A stretch of 30,250 bases of DNA from DATIKM01 sp035477595 (GTDB lineage: Bacteria > Armatimonadota > Chthonomonadetes > Chthonomonadales > CAJBBX01). Shown one piece after another: positions 23,836 to 30,250 of the stretch. The notes under the pieces are model-generated. The model had not been told where the DNA came from. It made no database searches and was given only the letters and a program-made list of their open reading frames with translations. The DNA lies in assembly GCA_035477595.1 (NCBI GenBank), contig DATIKM010000135.1, forward strand, positions 1-30,250. The letters are read 5' to 3'. The translations under genes and the position numbers were made by a program. The stretch's first letter is position 1, and each line of letters starts with the position of its first letter.

Positions 23836-24579
23836 ATGGGACTGCTCGGACTCCTTCGCGAAGACATAGCAGCCATCAAGCACCGCGACCCGGCGGCGCG
23901 GACGACGCTCGAGGTCCTCAGCTACGCCGGCCTCCATGCGGTGTGGTCGCATCGCGTCGCGCACCGTCTATGGAACACGCGACTGCCGCCGCGCGAGCTC
24001 TACCGTGTCCTGGCGCGGTGGCTGGCGGCCGCCTGCCGAGCGCTGACCGGAGTGGAGATCCATCCGGGCGCACGCATCGGGCGCCGCCTCGTGATCGACC
24101 ACGGCATGGGCGTGGTGATCGGGGAAACTGCCGAGGTCGGTGATGACGTACTGATATATCACCAAGTCACACTCGGGGGCACCAGCATCCAGAGGGTGAA
24201 GCGCCATCCCACCGTCGGCAACAATGTGCTGATCGGTATGGGGGCGAAGATCGTCGGGGCCATCAATGTGGGCGACAACTGCCGCATCGGCGCCAACGCC
24301 GTGGTGAACCGGGATGTACCGGCGAACTGCACCGTTGTTGGCGTGCCCGGCCGTGTCGTCGCACGAGACGGCCTACGGATAGCACCGGATGAGCCTGTCA
24401 TGGACAACCTAATCAACCGAGCGGACCCGCAGGCGGAGCTGATCCGCGAGCTTAGACAGCGGATGGAGCTGATGGAGCAGCACATCGAGAAGCTGGGGCA
24501 GCATCTGGCCGACCATGAGGCCGCAGGAATGTCGGTGGACGGCAGCGCAGGCGAGCGAGGCGCCGGTGCCACCCACTAG
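23836..24579 (+). CDS. cysE: Serine O-acetyltransferase
   Basis: Makes O-acetylserine from serine and acetyl-CoA, the first step of cysteine synthesis. The 247 residues have a helical N-terminal part (LLREDIAAIKHRDPAARTTLEVLSYAGLHAVWSHRVAH) and a left-handed beta-helix of hexapeptide repeats. The repeats include IHPGARIGRRLVIDHGMGVVIGETAEVGDDVLIYHQVTLGG with the active-site histidines, and NVLIGMGAKIVG. The C-terminal 50 residues are predicted coiled coil. ATG 23836 matches the short (EpsC-like) family N-terminus; an upstream in-frame ATG at 23770 is not supported. No cysK is adjacent. The start of the next gene appears to overlap its 3' end. Confidence 0.95.
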   Translation: MGLLGLLREDIAAIKHRDPAARTTLEVLSYAGLHAVWSHRVAHRLWNTRLPPRELYRVLARWLAAACRALTGVEIHPGARIGRRLVIDHGMGVVIGETAEVGDDVLIYHQVTLGGTSIQRVKRHPTVGNNVLIGMGAKIVGAINVGDNCRIGANAVVNRDVPANCTVVGVPGRVVARDGLRIAPDEPVMDNLINRADPQAELIRELRQRMELMEQHIEKLGQHLADHEAAGMSVDGSAGERGAGATH

Positions 24580-26068
24580 GTGGCCGGTCGGCGCGCTCGT
24601 GCGCTCACGGTTGGCCCGGAGCGGTGGCCGTCCCGGGCTGCGGGCACACGGGCGGGTGGCGCTGAAGGTGCTCGTCGTGGCGATGAGCATGCTGGCGGGA
24701 GCGACCGCGACAGCTCTAACCGCGTTCTGGCGATCGCCGGCATCGGTCATACCCGGTGGCGTCCATGTCGCCGGCGCCAACTGGTCTGGCAAGCGGGTGG
24801 AAGAGGCCTCGCAGGCGCTTCAGGCTTGGGCCGAGAGCCGCGCGGCAGAGCCGGTAGCGCTTCGGGCGCTGACGCCCAGCGGCGTGGTGCGGCAGTGGTC
24901 GCCCAGCCGTGCCACGCTAGGGGCGTCGGTGGATGTACAGGCAACGGTCGAGGACGCGATGCGGATCGGGGACCGCGGAAGTGCGTTCACCCGTCTCGTG
25001 GCGTGGTTCTCGGGCGCAGAGCGAGTCGATGTGCCACCGGTCTGGACCGTCGACCGGCCGGCCCTGAAGCGCTACCTGAAGCGGCGTGTTGCCCCGTCTA
25101 TGCGCTTGCCCGCGCTCAACGCGCGCTTCGTGGCTACTGGCGACACGTTCTCCATCTCGCCGGAGCGCCAGGGCGTCGCCCTCGACCTGGACAGGGCCGC
25201 CGCGCTCATAGAGCGGCGCGTCCCGCTGGATACCACGGACGTGACGGACCTCCCGTCTCGGACCGTGGCTCCGCGTGTCGCCGCCAAGGACTTTGAGGGC
25301 ATTGAAGGCGAGATCGCTCGGTTCCAGACGCGGTACAGCGAGCGCGGAAACCGGCGGCGGAACATAGAGATCGCGTGCGAGCGCATCGATGGCACGCTGG
25401 TGCGTCCCGGTGAGGTGTTCTCGTATAATGAGACCGTCGGCCCGAGGAGCTTCGACGCTGGCTTCCGAGAGGCGCCCATCATCGTTCGCGGACGGATGGA
25501 GCCCGGAGTGGGCGGCGGGATATGCCAGGTCTCGGCGACGCTCTACAACGCCGTACTCCTCGCCGACCTCGGCATCGTGGCGCGGCAGCGTCACTCCTTC
25601 CCGGTCCAATACGTGCCGTCAGGCCGCGATGCCAGCGTCGTCTACGGTGTCGTCGACTTCCAGTTCAGGAACACCACCGACGCGCCGATCGCGATCCACT
25701 CGGATGGCAGGCGTGGCCGTGTTCTGGTGCGCGTGTTCGGCAGGCGCGAACCGGGCAGGCGGGTCGTTCTCGTCCGCCGGCATCTTGCGTCCTACCCAGC
25801 AGGGGTCAAGCACCAGGTGGACGAGACCCTCGCTCCCGGCGAAACCAGGGTTGTGGAGAAGGGTCACGCCGGCCAGCGGGTGCGGCTCTACCGCGTCGTC
25901 TACCAGGGCGACCAGGTCGTGCGGCGCGAGCTGATCTCGAACGACTTCTACCGGCCATTCCCGCGGATCGTAGCGGTCGGCCCAGCGCCCGCGAGGCAGC
26001 CGGCGCCCACGGCGCAGGCCGCCGGCTACACAGAAGGCGAGCCCGGGCTCCCGGCGCCTTCTCCGTAG
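24566..26068 (+). CDS. VanW-family protein with a C-terminal G5-like region
   Basis: About 500 residues. After a basic N-terminus there is one membrane segment (VALKVLVVAMSMLAGATATALTAFW), so the rest is probably outside the membrane. Two putative peptidoglycan-binding-like repeats follow. The VanW domain shows its marks RPGEVFSYNETVGPR and GGGICQVSATLYNAVLLADL. The C-terminus (DETLAPGETRVVEKGHAGQRVRLYR...) looks like a G5 domain. VanW was named from vancomycin clusters, but its activity is unknown and most carriers are not resistant. The start is uncertain: GTG 24566 has GAGG five bases upstream and overlaps cysE, while ATG 24515 and GTG 24599 are alternatives. A cell-wall role is inferred from the family's domain partners. 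Confidence 0.86.
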   Translation: MPPTRWPVGALVRSRLARSGGRPGLRAHGRVALKVLVVAMSMLAGATATALTAFWRSPASVIPGGVHVAGANWSGKRVEEASQALQAWAESRAAEPVALRALTPSGVVRQWSPSRATLGASVDVQATVEDAMRIGDRGSAFTRLVAWFSGAERVDVPPVWTVDRPALKRYLKRRVAPSMRLPALNARFVATGDTFSISPERQGVALDLDRAAALIERRVPLDTTDVTDLPSRTVAPRVAAKDFEGIEGEIARFQTRYSERGNRRRNIEIACERIDGTLVRPGEVFSYNETVGPRSFDAGFREAPIIVRGRMEPGVGGGICQVSATLYNAVLLADLGIVARQRHSFPVQYVPSGRDASVVYGVVDFQFRNTTDAPIAIHSDGRRGRVLVRVFGRREPGRRVVLVRRHLASYPAGVKHQVDETLAPGETRVVEKGHAGQRVRLYRVVYQGDQVVRRELISNDFYRPFPRIVAVGPAPARQPAPTAQAAGYTEGEPGLPAPSP

Positions 26069-26152
26069 CACTCGGGTACCGACCGTGCCTTTCCGCGCCA
26101 CGATCGCCCGTACCCCTGCGATCACGGCCGACCTCACCACCGGAGCGGCGAC

Positions 26153-27241
26153 ATGAAGGTAGGCATCATCGGTCTGCCCGAAGTCGGCAAGACGACCCTC
26201 TTCAACGCCCTCACGCGCTCAAACGTCGCCACACACAGGTACCAGGCGCACGACGACACCGTGAACCTGGGCTCAGTCGCCGTTCCGGACCCGCGCTTCG
26301 ACTACGTGGTGGGGGCCTGTGGGCCGAAGAAGCGGACCCCGGCCATGATGGAGCTGTCCGACGGCGGCGCCCGAGTCCGGGTGCATGAGCGGGGCGAGAG
26401 GTTCGGCGCGGACTTCTTCGCGGGCGTCCGCAACGTAGACGCGCTGGTACTCGTGGTGCGCGGCTTCCATGGGGATGCGGTCCCGGAGCCGGACGGAGGG
26501 CTCGATCCGGCGAGAGAGCTGCAGCGCCTGCACGACGAACTGCTGCTCGCCGACCTGCTTGTGGTGGATGGGCGGCTGGAGCGCCTGGAGAAAGCGCGGC
26601 TTCAGAAGCGCCAGACCCCCGCGGAGGGTGCCGAGCAGCCCGTGTTGCTGCGCATCCGCGACCATCTCGAGGCCAGCCGCCCTGTACGGACGCTCGACCT
26701 GAGCGGCGAGGAGGAGCGTGCCACCAGGGGCTTCGCGTTCGTCAGCGGGAAGCCGCTCATCGTCGTGGCCAACACGGACGAGGTCCCTGACCATGCCAGC
26801 CTGACAGCGCTGCGCGATGCGTGTCGAGCTGGGCAGTTCGCGCTCATCGAGCTGTGCGCTAGGGTCGAGATGGAGTGCGCGCAGATGGCCCCAGAGGAGG
26901 AGCGGGAGTTCCTGGCGGCGCTCGGCATTGAGGAGGCGGCGCGGGACCGGCTGATCCGTGAAGCCTATCGGGTTCTCGGCTACCTTAGCTTCTTCACCAT
27001 TGGACCGGATGAGGTACGCGCCTGGACGCTGCGCCACGGCGCCACATCGCTCGCCGCAGCCGAGAAGGTGCACTCCGACATGGCGCGGGGCTTCATCCGC
27101 GCGGAGGTTATCGCCTTCGACGACTTCCGGCAGCATGGCGGATGGGACCAGGCGCGGGCTGCGGGCTGCATGCGGCTGGAGGGAAAGGACTATCGCGTGC
27201 GCGACGGTGACGTTGTGCACGTACGCTTCTCGCGGGGATAG
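26153..27241 (+). CDS. Divergent YchF/OLA1-like P-loop protein
   Basis: A 362-residue protein of the YchF (Obg-related ATPase) family, cytoplasmic and usually ribosome-associated. The P-loop is GLPEVGKTTLFNALT (7-21), close to the YchF GLPNVGKSTLFNALT. The G4 motif is NTDE (207-210), the NxxE form linked to ATP preference in YchF. The C-terminal TGS/DUF933 domain is well kept (SFFTIGPDEVRAWTLRHGATSLAAAEKVHSDMARGFIRAEV). The G3 region is not: where YchF has DIAG followed by KGASKGEGLGN, this protein has DGGA (70-73) and a different stretch, so nucleotide hydrolysis may differ. It is probably a paralogue, with ordinary YchF encoded elsewhere. The start has GGAG upstream. Confidence 0.85.
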   Translation: MKVGIIGLPEVGKTTLFNALTRSNVATHRYQAHDDTVNLGSVAVPDPRFDYVVGACGPKKRTPAMMELSDGGARVRVHERGERFGADFFAGVRNVDALVLVVRGFHGDAVPEPDGGLDPARELQRLHDELLLADLLVVDGRLERLEKARLQKRQTPAEGAEQPVLLRIRDHLEASRPVRTLDLSGEEERATRGFAFVSGKPLIVVANTDEVPDHASLTALRDACRAGQFALIELCARVEMECAQMAPEEEREFLAALGIEEAARDRLIREAYRVLGYLSFFTIGPDEVRAWTLRHGATSLAAAEKVHSDMARGFIRAEVIAFDDFRQHGGWDQARAAGCMRLEGKDYRVRDGDVVHVRFSRG

Positions 27242-27293
27242 GTGGCACGCGGGGACGGGGGGCCTGGGGTAACCGTGTGGCGGTCGTTGTGCG

Positions 27294-27323
27294 TTGACGG
27301 TGCGCGGCCGCGGCCGCTATAAT
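27294..27323 (+). promoter_or_regulatory. Near-consensus promoter of tRNA-Gln
   Basis: TTGACG (27294-27299) and a perfect TATAAT (27318-27323) are 18 bases apart, starting transcription about eight bases before the tRNA. The spacer contains a GCGGCCGCGGCCGC palindrome. Confidence 0.8.
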
Positions 27324-27337
27324 GCCGGCGGCCCCGG

Positions 27338-27411
27338 TGGGGGATCGTCCAGCGGCAGGACAGCGGCCTTTGGAGCCGTTGACCCAGGTTCGAATCCTGG
27401 TCCCCCAGCCA
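27338..27411 (+). tRNA. tRNA-Gln (UUG anticodon)
   Basis: A complete 74-base cloverleaf: acceptor TGGGGGA/TCCCCCA, D stem GTCC/GGAC, anticodon stem GCGGC/GCCGT with loop CTTTGGA (anticodon TTG), T stem CCAGG/CCTGG, discriminator G and an encoded CCA. The starting T, unusual for most tRNAs, is characteristic of bacterial tRNA-Gln and weakens the first pair for the synthetase. Confidence 0.97.
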
Positions 27412-27423
27412 GAGCCTGACCAA

Positions 27424-27449
27424 ATGGCCCCGGGTTTCCCCGGGGCCAT
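27424..27449. terminator. Bidirectional hairpin between tRNA-Gln and rplA
   Basis: A perfect 11-bp stem (27424-27434 with 27439-27449, ATGGCCCCGGG) closes a TTTC loop. It lies 12 bases after the plus-strand tRNA and 33 bases past the minus-strand rplA stop, so it can end both transcripts. There is no long U-run. Confidence 0.75.
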
Positions 27450-27482
27450 GCCCATGTGGAAAGGACCGACGCAGCCCGTTGG

Positions 27483-28250
27483 TTACAGCCGTTCGGCCGC
27501 CTTCTGGGCAAGGGCGGTGTCCACGCCGATGCCCGGGCCCATCGTGGACGAGACGGTGATCTTCTTTAGGTAGCGCCCCTTGGCGGCGGCCGGCTTTGCC
27601 TTGATTAGCGCGTTCAGCAGGACGGTGAAGTTCTGGAGCAGGTGCTCCGGCGGGAAGCTCGCCTTCCCGATGGGGCAGTGGATGATGCCGGCCTTCTCCA
27701 CGCGGTACTCGGCGCGGGTGGCACCCTTGATGTCCCGCACGACCTGCGCCACGTTCGGGCTGACGGTGCCCGCCTTCGGGTTCGGCATGCGCTGCTTCAG
27801 TATACTTCCTACGCGGCCTACCAGGGGCATGACGTCCGGCGACGCCACGAAGAGGTCAAACTGCGTCCAGCCGGCCCAGCCCTTCTGGATGCGCTCGACG
27901 AGGTCCTCCGCGCCGACTTCGTCCGCTCCGGCCGCCCTGGCCTCGTCGGCCTTGTCTCCCCGCGCGAATACGGCGACCTTGCGGGACTTGCCGGTGCCGT
28001 AGGGCAGGTTCACCGTACCGCGGACCATCTGGTCGCCGTGTCGGGGATCGACGCCGAGGTTCACCGCGACCTCGACCGTCTCGTCGAACTTGGCGTTGGC
28101 CAGCGACTGCACGCGCGCGACGGCTTCTTCAGGGGAAACGGGCTCCGCGAAGGCGCCCTGCTTCACCACGGCTTCGAAGCGCTTGCTGTGACGCGCCTTG
28201 CCGAGCTTTGCCTCGCGCCGCTGTCGGGTGGATAGCTTGGGACCGGGCAT
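27483..28250 (-). CDS. rplA: Ribosomal protein uL1
   Basis: Protein of the 50S L1 stalk, which moves deacylated tRNA out of the E site; in many bacteria it also represses its own operon. The 255 residues include the core LVGRVGSILKQRMPNPKAGTV and the SFPPEHLLQNFTVLLNALIKAKPAAAKGRYLKKITVSSTMGPGI region, typical of bacterial L1. It is about 20 residues longer than E. coli L1, mostly by an N-terminal extension. ATG 28250 is chosen over an upstream in-frame start because the family N-terminus (RQRREAKLGKARHSKRF) follows it. It is the last gene of the block. rplJ does not follow; a hairpin does. Confidence 0.97.
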   Translation of the reverse strand: MPGPKLSTRQRREAKLGKARHSKRFEAVVKQGAFAEPVSPEEAVARVQSLANAKFDETVEVAVNLGVDPRHGDQMVRGTVNLPYGTGKSRKVAVFARGDKADEARAAGADEVGAEDLVERIQKGWAGWTQFDLFVASPDVMPLVGRVGSILKQRMPNPKAGTVSPNVAQVVRDIKGATRAEYRVEKAGIIHCPIGKASFPPEHLLQNFTVLLNALIKAKPAAAKGRYLKKITVSSTMGPGIGVDTALAQKAAERL

Positions 28251-28277
28251 GGTTTGGGTCACTCCCGTGGTTCTATC

Positions 28278-28323
28278 GGGGCGGTCGCCCCTCCCACTGT
28301 CAGCGCGCACCCGGAAGTGCGCG
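28278..28323 (-). other. Two hairpins between rplK and rplA
   Basis: The 81-base gap holds GGGGC-GGTC-GCCCC (28278-28291) and a 7-bp stem CGCGCAC/GTGCGCG with a 6-base loop (28304-28323). Either could tune rplA translation or mark a processing site. I see no clear copy of the L1-binding element of 23S rRNA. Confidence 0.35.
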
Positions 28324-28331
28324 AATGCAGA

Positions 28332-28757
28332 TCAGGCCTCTACGGCGATGCCCATGGAGCGGGCGGTGCCCTCGACGATCTTCATCGCCTGCTCGATGTC
28401 GTTGGCGTTCAGGTCCGGCATCTTCGTCTCGGCGATGGCGCGCACCTGCGCGCGGGTGAGCGTCCCGACGCGGACGCGCCCTGGCGTCTGAGAGCCCTTC
28501 TCGATGCCGAGCGCCTTCCGGATCAGGTCCGCGGCCGGAGACGTCTTCGTGATGAAGGTGAACGAGCGATCCTCGTAGATGGTGATCTCTACAGGCACGA
28601 TGGAGCCGACCTGCGACGCGGTGCGCTCGTTGTAGGTCTTGATGAACTCCATCATGTTGATGCCGTACGGCCCGAGGGTCGATCCCACGGGCGGCGCTGG
28701 CGTGGCCTTCCCTGCCGGTATCTGCAGCTTAACCACGGCCGTCACTTTCTTTGCCAC
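28332..28757 (-). CDS. rplK: Ribosomal protein uL11
   Basis: Binds the GTPase-associated centre of 23S rRNA at the base of the L7/L12 stalk. The 141 residues are standard: PAPPVGSTLGPYGINMMEFIKTYNERT in the N-terminal domain, and KALGIEKGSQTPGRVRVGTLTRAQVRAIAETKMPDLNANDIEQAMKIVEGTARSMG in the RNA-binding C-terminal domain. Most bacteria have PVGPALGQ where this has PVGSTLGP, a small deviation. The start is a GTG with AGGAGG eight bases upstream. It lies between nusG (66 bases) and rplA (81 bases). Confidence 0.98.
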   Translation of the reverse strand: MAKKVTAVVKLQIPAGKATPAPPVGSTLGPYGINMMEFIKTYNERTASQVGSIVPVEITIYEDRSFTFITKTSPAADLIRKALGIEKGSQTPGRVRVGTLTRAQVRAIAETKMPDLNANDIEQAMKIVEGTARSMGIAVEA

Positions 28758-28823
28758 GGCAGACGCCTCCTCATGGCGCGCTCGGCGCGAGCCCCCGGTG
28801 GGGCTTCAGCGGCCTGGCGCGCT

Positions 28824-29348
28824 CTACGCCTTCTCGACTTGCGTGAAGTCCAGCTCGACGGGCGTGTCGCGCCCGAAGATGGAGATGAGCACCTTGAGCT
28901 TCTCCTTGCTTGGGTTCACGCCCTCGATCTTGCCCGTGAAGTCGGCGAAGTGGCCGACCGTGACGCGCACTATGTCGCCCTTCGCCCACTGCACCTTGGG
29001 CCGCTGGCGCTCGCCCTGCTCGGACTGCAGCAGCGCGCTGACTTCGCGCTCCTGCAGGGGGACCGGTTTGCTGCCAGACGTCAGGAAACCCGTCACACCG
29101 GTCGTGGACTTCACCAGGTACCACGTGTCCTCGTCCAGCACCATCTCGATCAGCACGTACCCGGGGAACAGCTTGCGCTTGACTTCTGTGCGCCGTCCCG
29201 CGCGCGTCTGGACCTCCACCTCGGTGGGGACCTTGATGTCGAATATCTTGGAGCGCAGATTGCGGGCCTCGGCCTGACGCAGAATGCTCGTCATCACCTT
29301 GTTCTCGTGCCCGGAGTACGTGTGAACCGCGTACCATTGTTTCTGCAT
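28824..29348 (-). CDS. nusG: Transcription elongation/antitermination factor NusG
   Basis: Binds RNA polymerase to suppress pausing and couples it to Rho or the ribosome. The 174 residues hold the NGN domain (KQWYAVHTYSGHENKV, then KLFPGYVLIEMVLDEDTWYLVKSTTGVTGFL) and a C-terminal KOW domain (KGDIVRVTVGHFADFTGKIEGVN). No extra insert domain is present, so it is a core NusG and not a specialised paralogue. It starts 16 bases after secE, as in the conserved secE-nusG pair. Confidence 0.98.
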   Translation of the reverse strand: MQKQWYAVHTYSGHENKVMTSILRQAEARNLRSKIFDIKVPTEVEVQTRAGRRTEVKRKLFPGYVLIEMVLDEDTWYLVKSTTGVTGFLTSGSKPVPLQEREVSALLQSEQGERQRPKVQWAKGDIVRVTVGHFADFTGKIEGVNPSKEKLKVLISIFGRDTPVELDFTQVEKA

Positions 29349-29364
29349 GTCGTTGGTTGGCCGC

Positions 29365-29586
29365 CTACTTGATGAGGGCGCCGGTGAGCCTGCTCAGAAT
29401 GGTGTCGAGCAGGGCCATATAGACGCCCACCATGAGGATCACACCGAGGACGACGGTGGTGAGCCGCCACGCCTCCGGAGGGCTAGGCCACTGGGTCTTG
29501 GGCGGGCGAAGCTCGATCAGGACTTCCTGAAGGTAGTTCGCGCTCCGCGTGACCGGCTTCTGCTTCTGCTCGCCGTTGCTTGGCAT
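29365..29586 (-). CDS. secE: Protein translocase subunit SecE
   Basis: Small clamp of the SecYEG channel. The 73 residues are a polar N-terminus, the conserved amphipathic region (NYLQEVLIELRPPKTQWPSPPEAWRLTTVV) and one membrane helix (GVILMVGVYMALLDTILSRL), the single-helix form usual outside enterobacteria. ATG 29586 is chosen because GAGGA lies five bases upstream; further upstream in-frame starts would add a non-conserved extension. The 180 bases before it, up to tRNA-Trp, hold no gene I can support. Confidence 0.95.
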   Translation of the reverse strand: MPSNGEQKQKPVTRSANYLQEVLIELRPPKTQWPSPPEAWRLTTVVLGVILMVGVYMALLDTILSRLTGALIK

Positions 29587-29766
29587 CGGTGTCCTCATAC
29601 AATCGCGACCGCACAGGCCGCGGCCCTTCCCCACACAGTCCGAGAGCGGACGCCCGGACGACTCGGGCCATCGTCGTCCGGGCCCAGCGTCCCGTGAGCT
29701 ACGTTACTCAGCGGTCGCGCGCGTGCCCGGCTTACTTCGGGCGCCCTGCGCCCGGGATCGGCTGGG

Positions 29767-29839
29767 CAGGGGTGGCAGGATTTGAACCCGCGACCTACGG
29801 TTTTGGAGACCGCCGCTCTGCCAACTGAGCTACACCCCT
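29767..29839 (-). tRNA. tRNA-Trp (CCA anticodon)
   Basis: A 73-base cloverleaf: acceptor AGGGGTG/CACCCCT, D-loop AGCTCAGTTGGCAGAGC, anticodon loop CTCCAAA, T loop TTCAAAT, discriminator G. The genome continues with CCC, so the 3' CCA is not fully encoded and must be completed by the CCA-adding enzyme, unlike the other two tRNAs in this window. Its place between rpmG and secE is the arrangement seen in many bacteria. Confidence 0.97.
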
Positions 29840-29879
29840 GCGAAGGCGGCACGCGCCCTCCGCGCCGCCGGTCGTGCTG

Positions 29880-30044
29880 CTATCGCGCCTCTCGATGGAC
29901 CGTATGCTTCCGGCACGGCGGGCAGAACTTCTTCAGTTGCAGCCGATCCGGATGCTTGATGCGGTTCTTAGACGTCACGTAGTTCCGCGAGCGGCACGAC
30001 GTGCACGCCATCGTGAGGACTATGCGCGTTTCCTTCTGCGCCAT
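29880..30044 (-). CDS. rpmG: Ribosomal protein bL33
   Basis: A 54-residue large-subunit protein. The translation reads MAQKETRIVLTMACTSCRSR, then NYVTSKNRIKHPDRLQLKKF and CPPCRKHTVHREAR. Two CxxC pairs (C14/C17 and C41/C44) make this the zinc-binding form of L33. The typical RNYxTSKNRxxxPDRLELKKFCPxC core is clear. It starts 7 bases after the tuf stop and is followed by tRNA-Trp 40 bases later, so all are probably co-transcribed. Confidence 0.97.
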   Translation of the reverse strand: MAQKETRIVLTMACTSCRSRNYVTSKNRIKHPDRLQLKKFCPPCRKHTVHREAR

Positions 30045-30051
30045 GGATTGC

Positions 30052-30250
30052 CTACCCCAGTATCTTGCTGACGACGCCGGCGCCGACGGTATGGCCGCCC
30101 TCGCGCACGGCGAAGCGCAGACCTTCCTCCATCGCGATCGGCTGCAGCAGCTCCGCAGTGATCGTGATGTTGTCGCCCGGCATCACCATCTCCACACCCT
30201 CCGGAAGGTCCATCGCACCCGTCACGTCCGTCGTCCGGAAGTAGAACTGA
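30052..30250 (-). CDS. tuf: Elongation factor Tu, C-terminal part (cut by the window edge)
   Basis: Delivers aminoacyl-tRNA to the ribosome. Only the last 66 residues are in the window, all in domain 3. They begin QFYFRTTDVTG, contain VMPGDNITITAELLQPIAMEEGLRFAVREGG, and end HTVGAGVVSKILG. This is the normal, complete C-terminus of bacterial EF-Tu. The gene continues beyond the right edge. Confidence 0.98.
   Translation of the reverse strand, partial: QFYFRTTDVTGAMDLPEGVEMVMPGDNITITAELLQPIAMEEGLRFAVREGGHTVGAGVVSKILG

Noticed and set aside
25424..25429. Perfect TATAAT inside the VanW gene
   Set aside because: It encodes part of the conserved SYNE motif of VanW and has no suitable downstream start, so chance is enough.
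24566..26068. VanW as a vancomycin-resistance determinant
   Set aside because: No vanA/vanH/vanX or sensor genes are nearby, and VanW proteins are widespread in sensitive bacteria.

Overview
The window is G+C-rich, gene-dense bacterial chromosome, with G or C at most third codon positions. I see no phage, insertion sequence, CRISPR array or plasmid gene. The gene mix points to a diderm member of the Terrabacteria, most likely Armatimonadota; this is inference, because no 16S gene is present. The clues are an Lpt lipopolysaccharide-export cluster, an outer-membrane barrel protein anchored by an SLH domain, a DUF3084 coiled-coil protein of a kind otherwise familiar from cyanobacteria, a SteA/SteB pair typical of Gram-positives, and a ProRS of the archaeal/eukaryotic type.

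Layout, plus strand. Bases 1-757 hold only weak hypothetical ORFs. Then come argH with a membrane GAF-GGDEF cyclase 4 bp behind it; two overlapping ABC exporter half-transporters (3814-7328); and rlmN leading into an export cluster lptC-lptA-lptB-lptF/G (7441-11740). A DUF3084 coiled-coil membrane protein and an overlapping RuvC/YqgF-fold protein follow. A consensus-like promoter and a leader of about 290 nt precede an SLH/collagen-like/coiled-coil/beta-barrel outer-membrane protein (14248-16185), a strong terminator and a small secreted protein.

Minus strand, 16843-22105. A consensus promoter drives a tightly overlapping four-gene operon: SteA, SteB/MctB family, a family-2 glycosyltransferase and a WecA/MraY-like sugar-phosphate transferase. 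proS and a tRNA with a CAU anticodon (probably Ile2) follow on the same strand. This four-gene operon is the best candidate here for a poorly described system: a division-linked, polyprenol-based envelope glycan pathway.

Plus strand, 22273-27411. A lipoprotein solute-binding protein has no permease beside it. Serine acetyltransferase (cysE), a VanW-family protein, a divergent YchF-like P-loop protein with an altered G3 region, and tRNA-Gln(UUG) behind a near-consensus promoter complete this block.

Minus strand, 27424-30250. This is the conserved translation/transcription block tuf (partial)-rpmG-tRNA-Trp-secE-nusG-rplK-rplA. It ends at a hairpin after rplA, so rplJ, rplL and rpoBC are not in their usual place.

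The main theme is the cell envelope. An ABC pair that could flip a lipid, the Lpt bridge, an SLH-anchored outer-membrane barrel, a SteAB glycan operon and a VanW protein all lie within about 22 kb.
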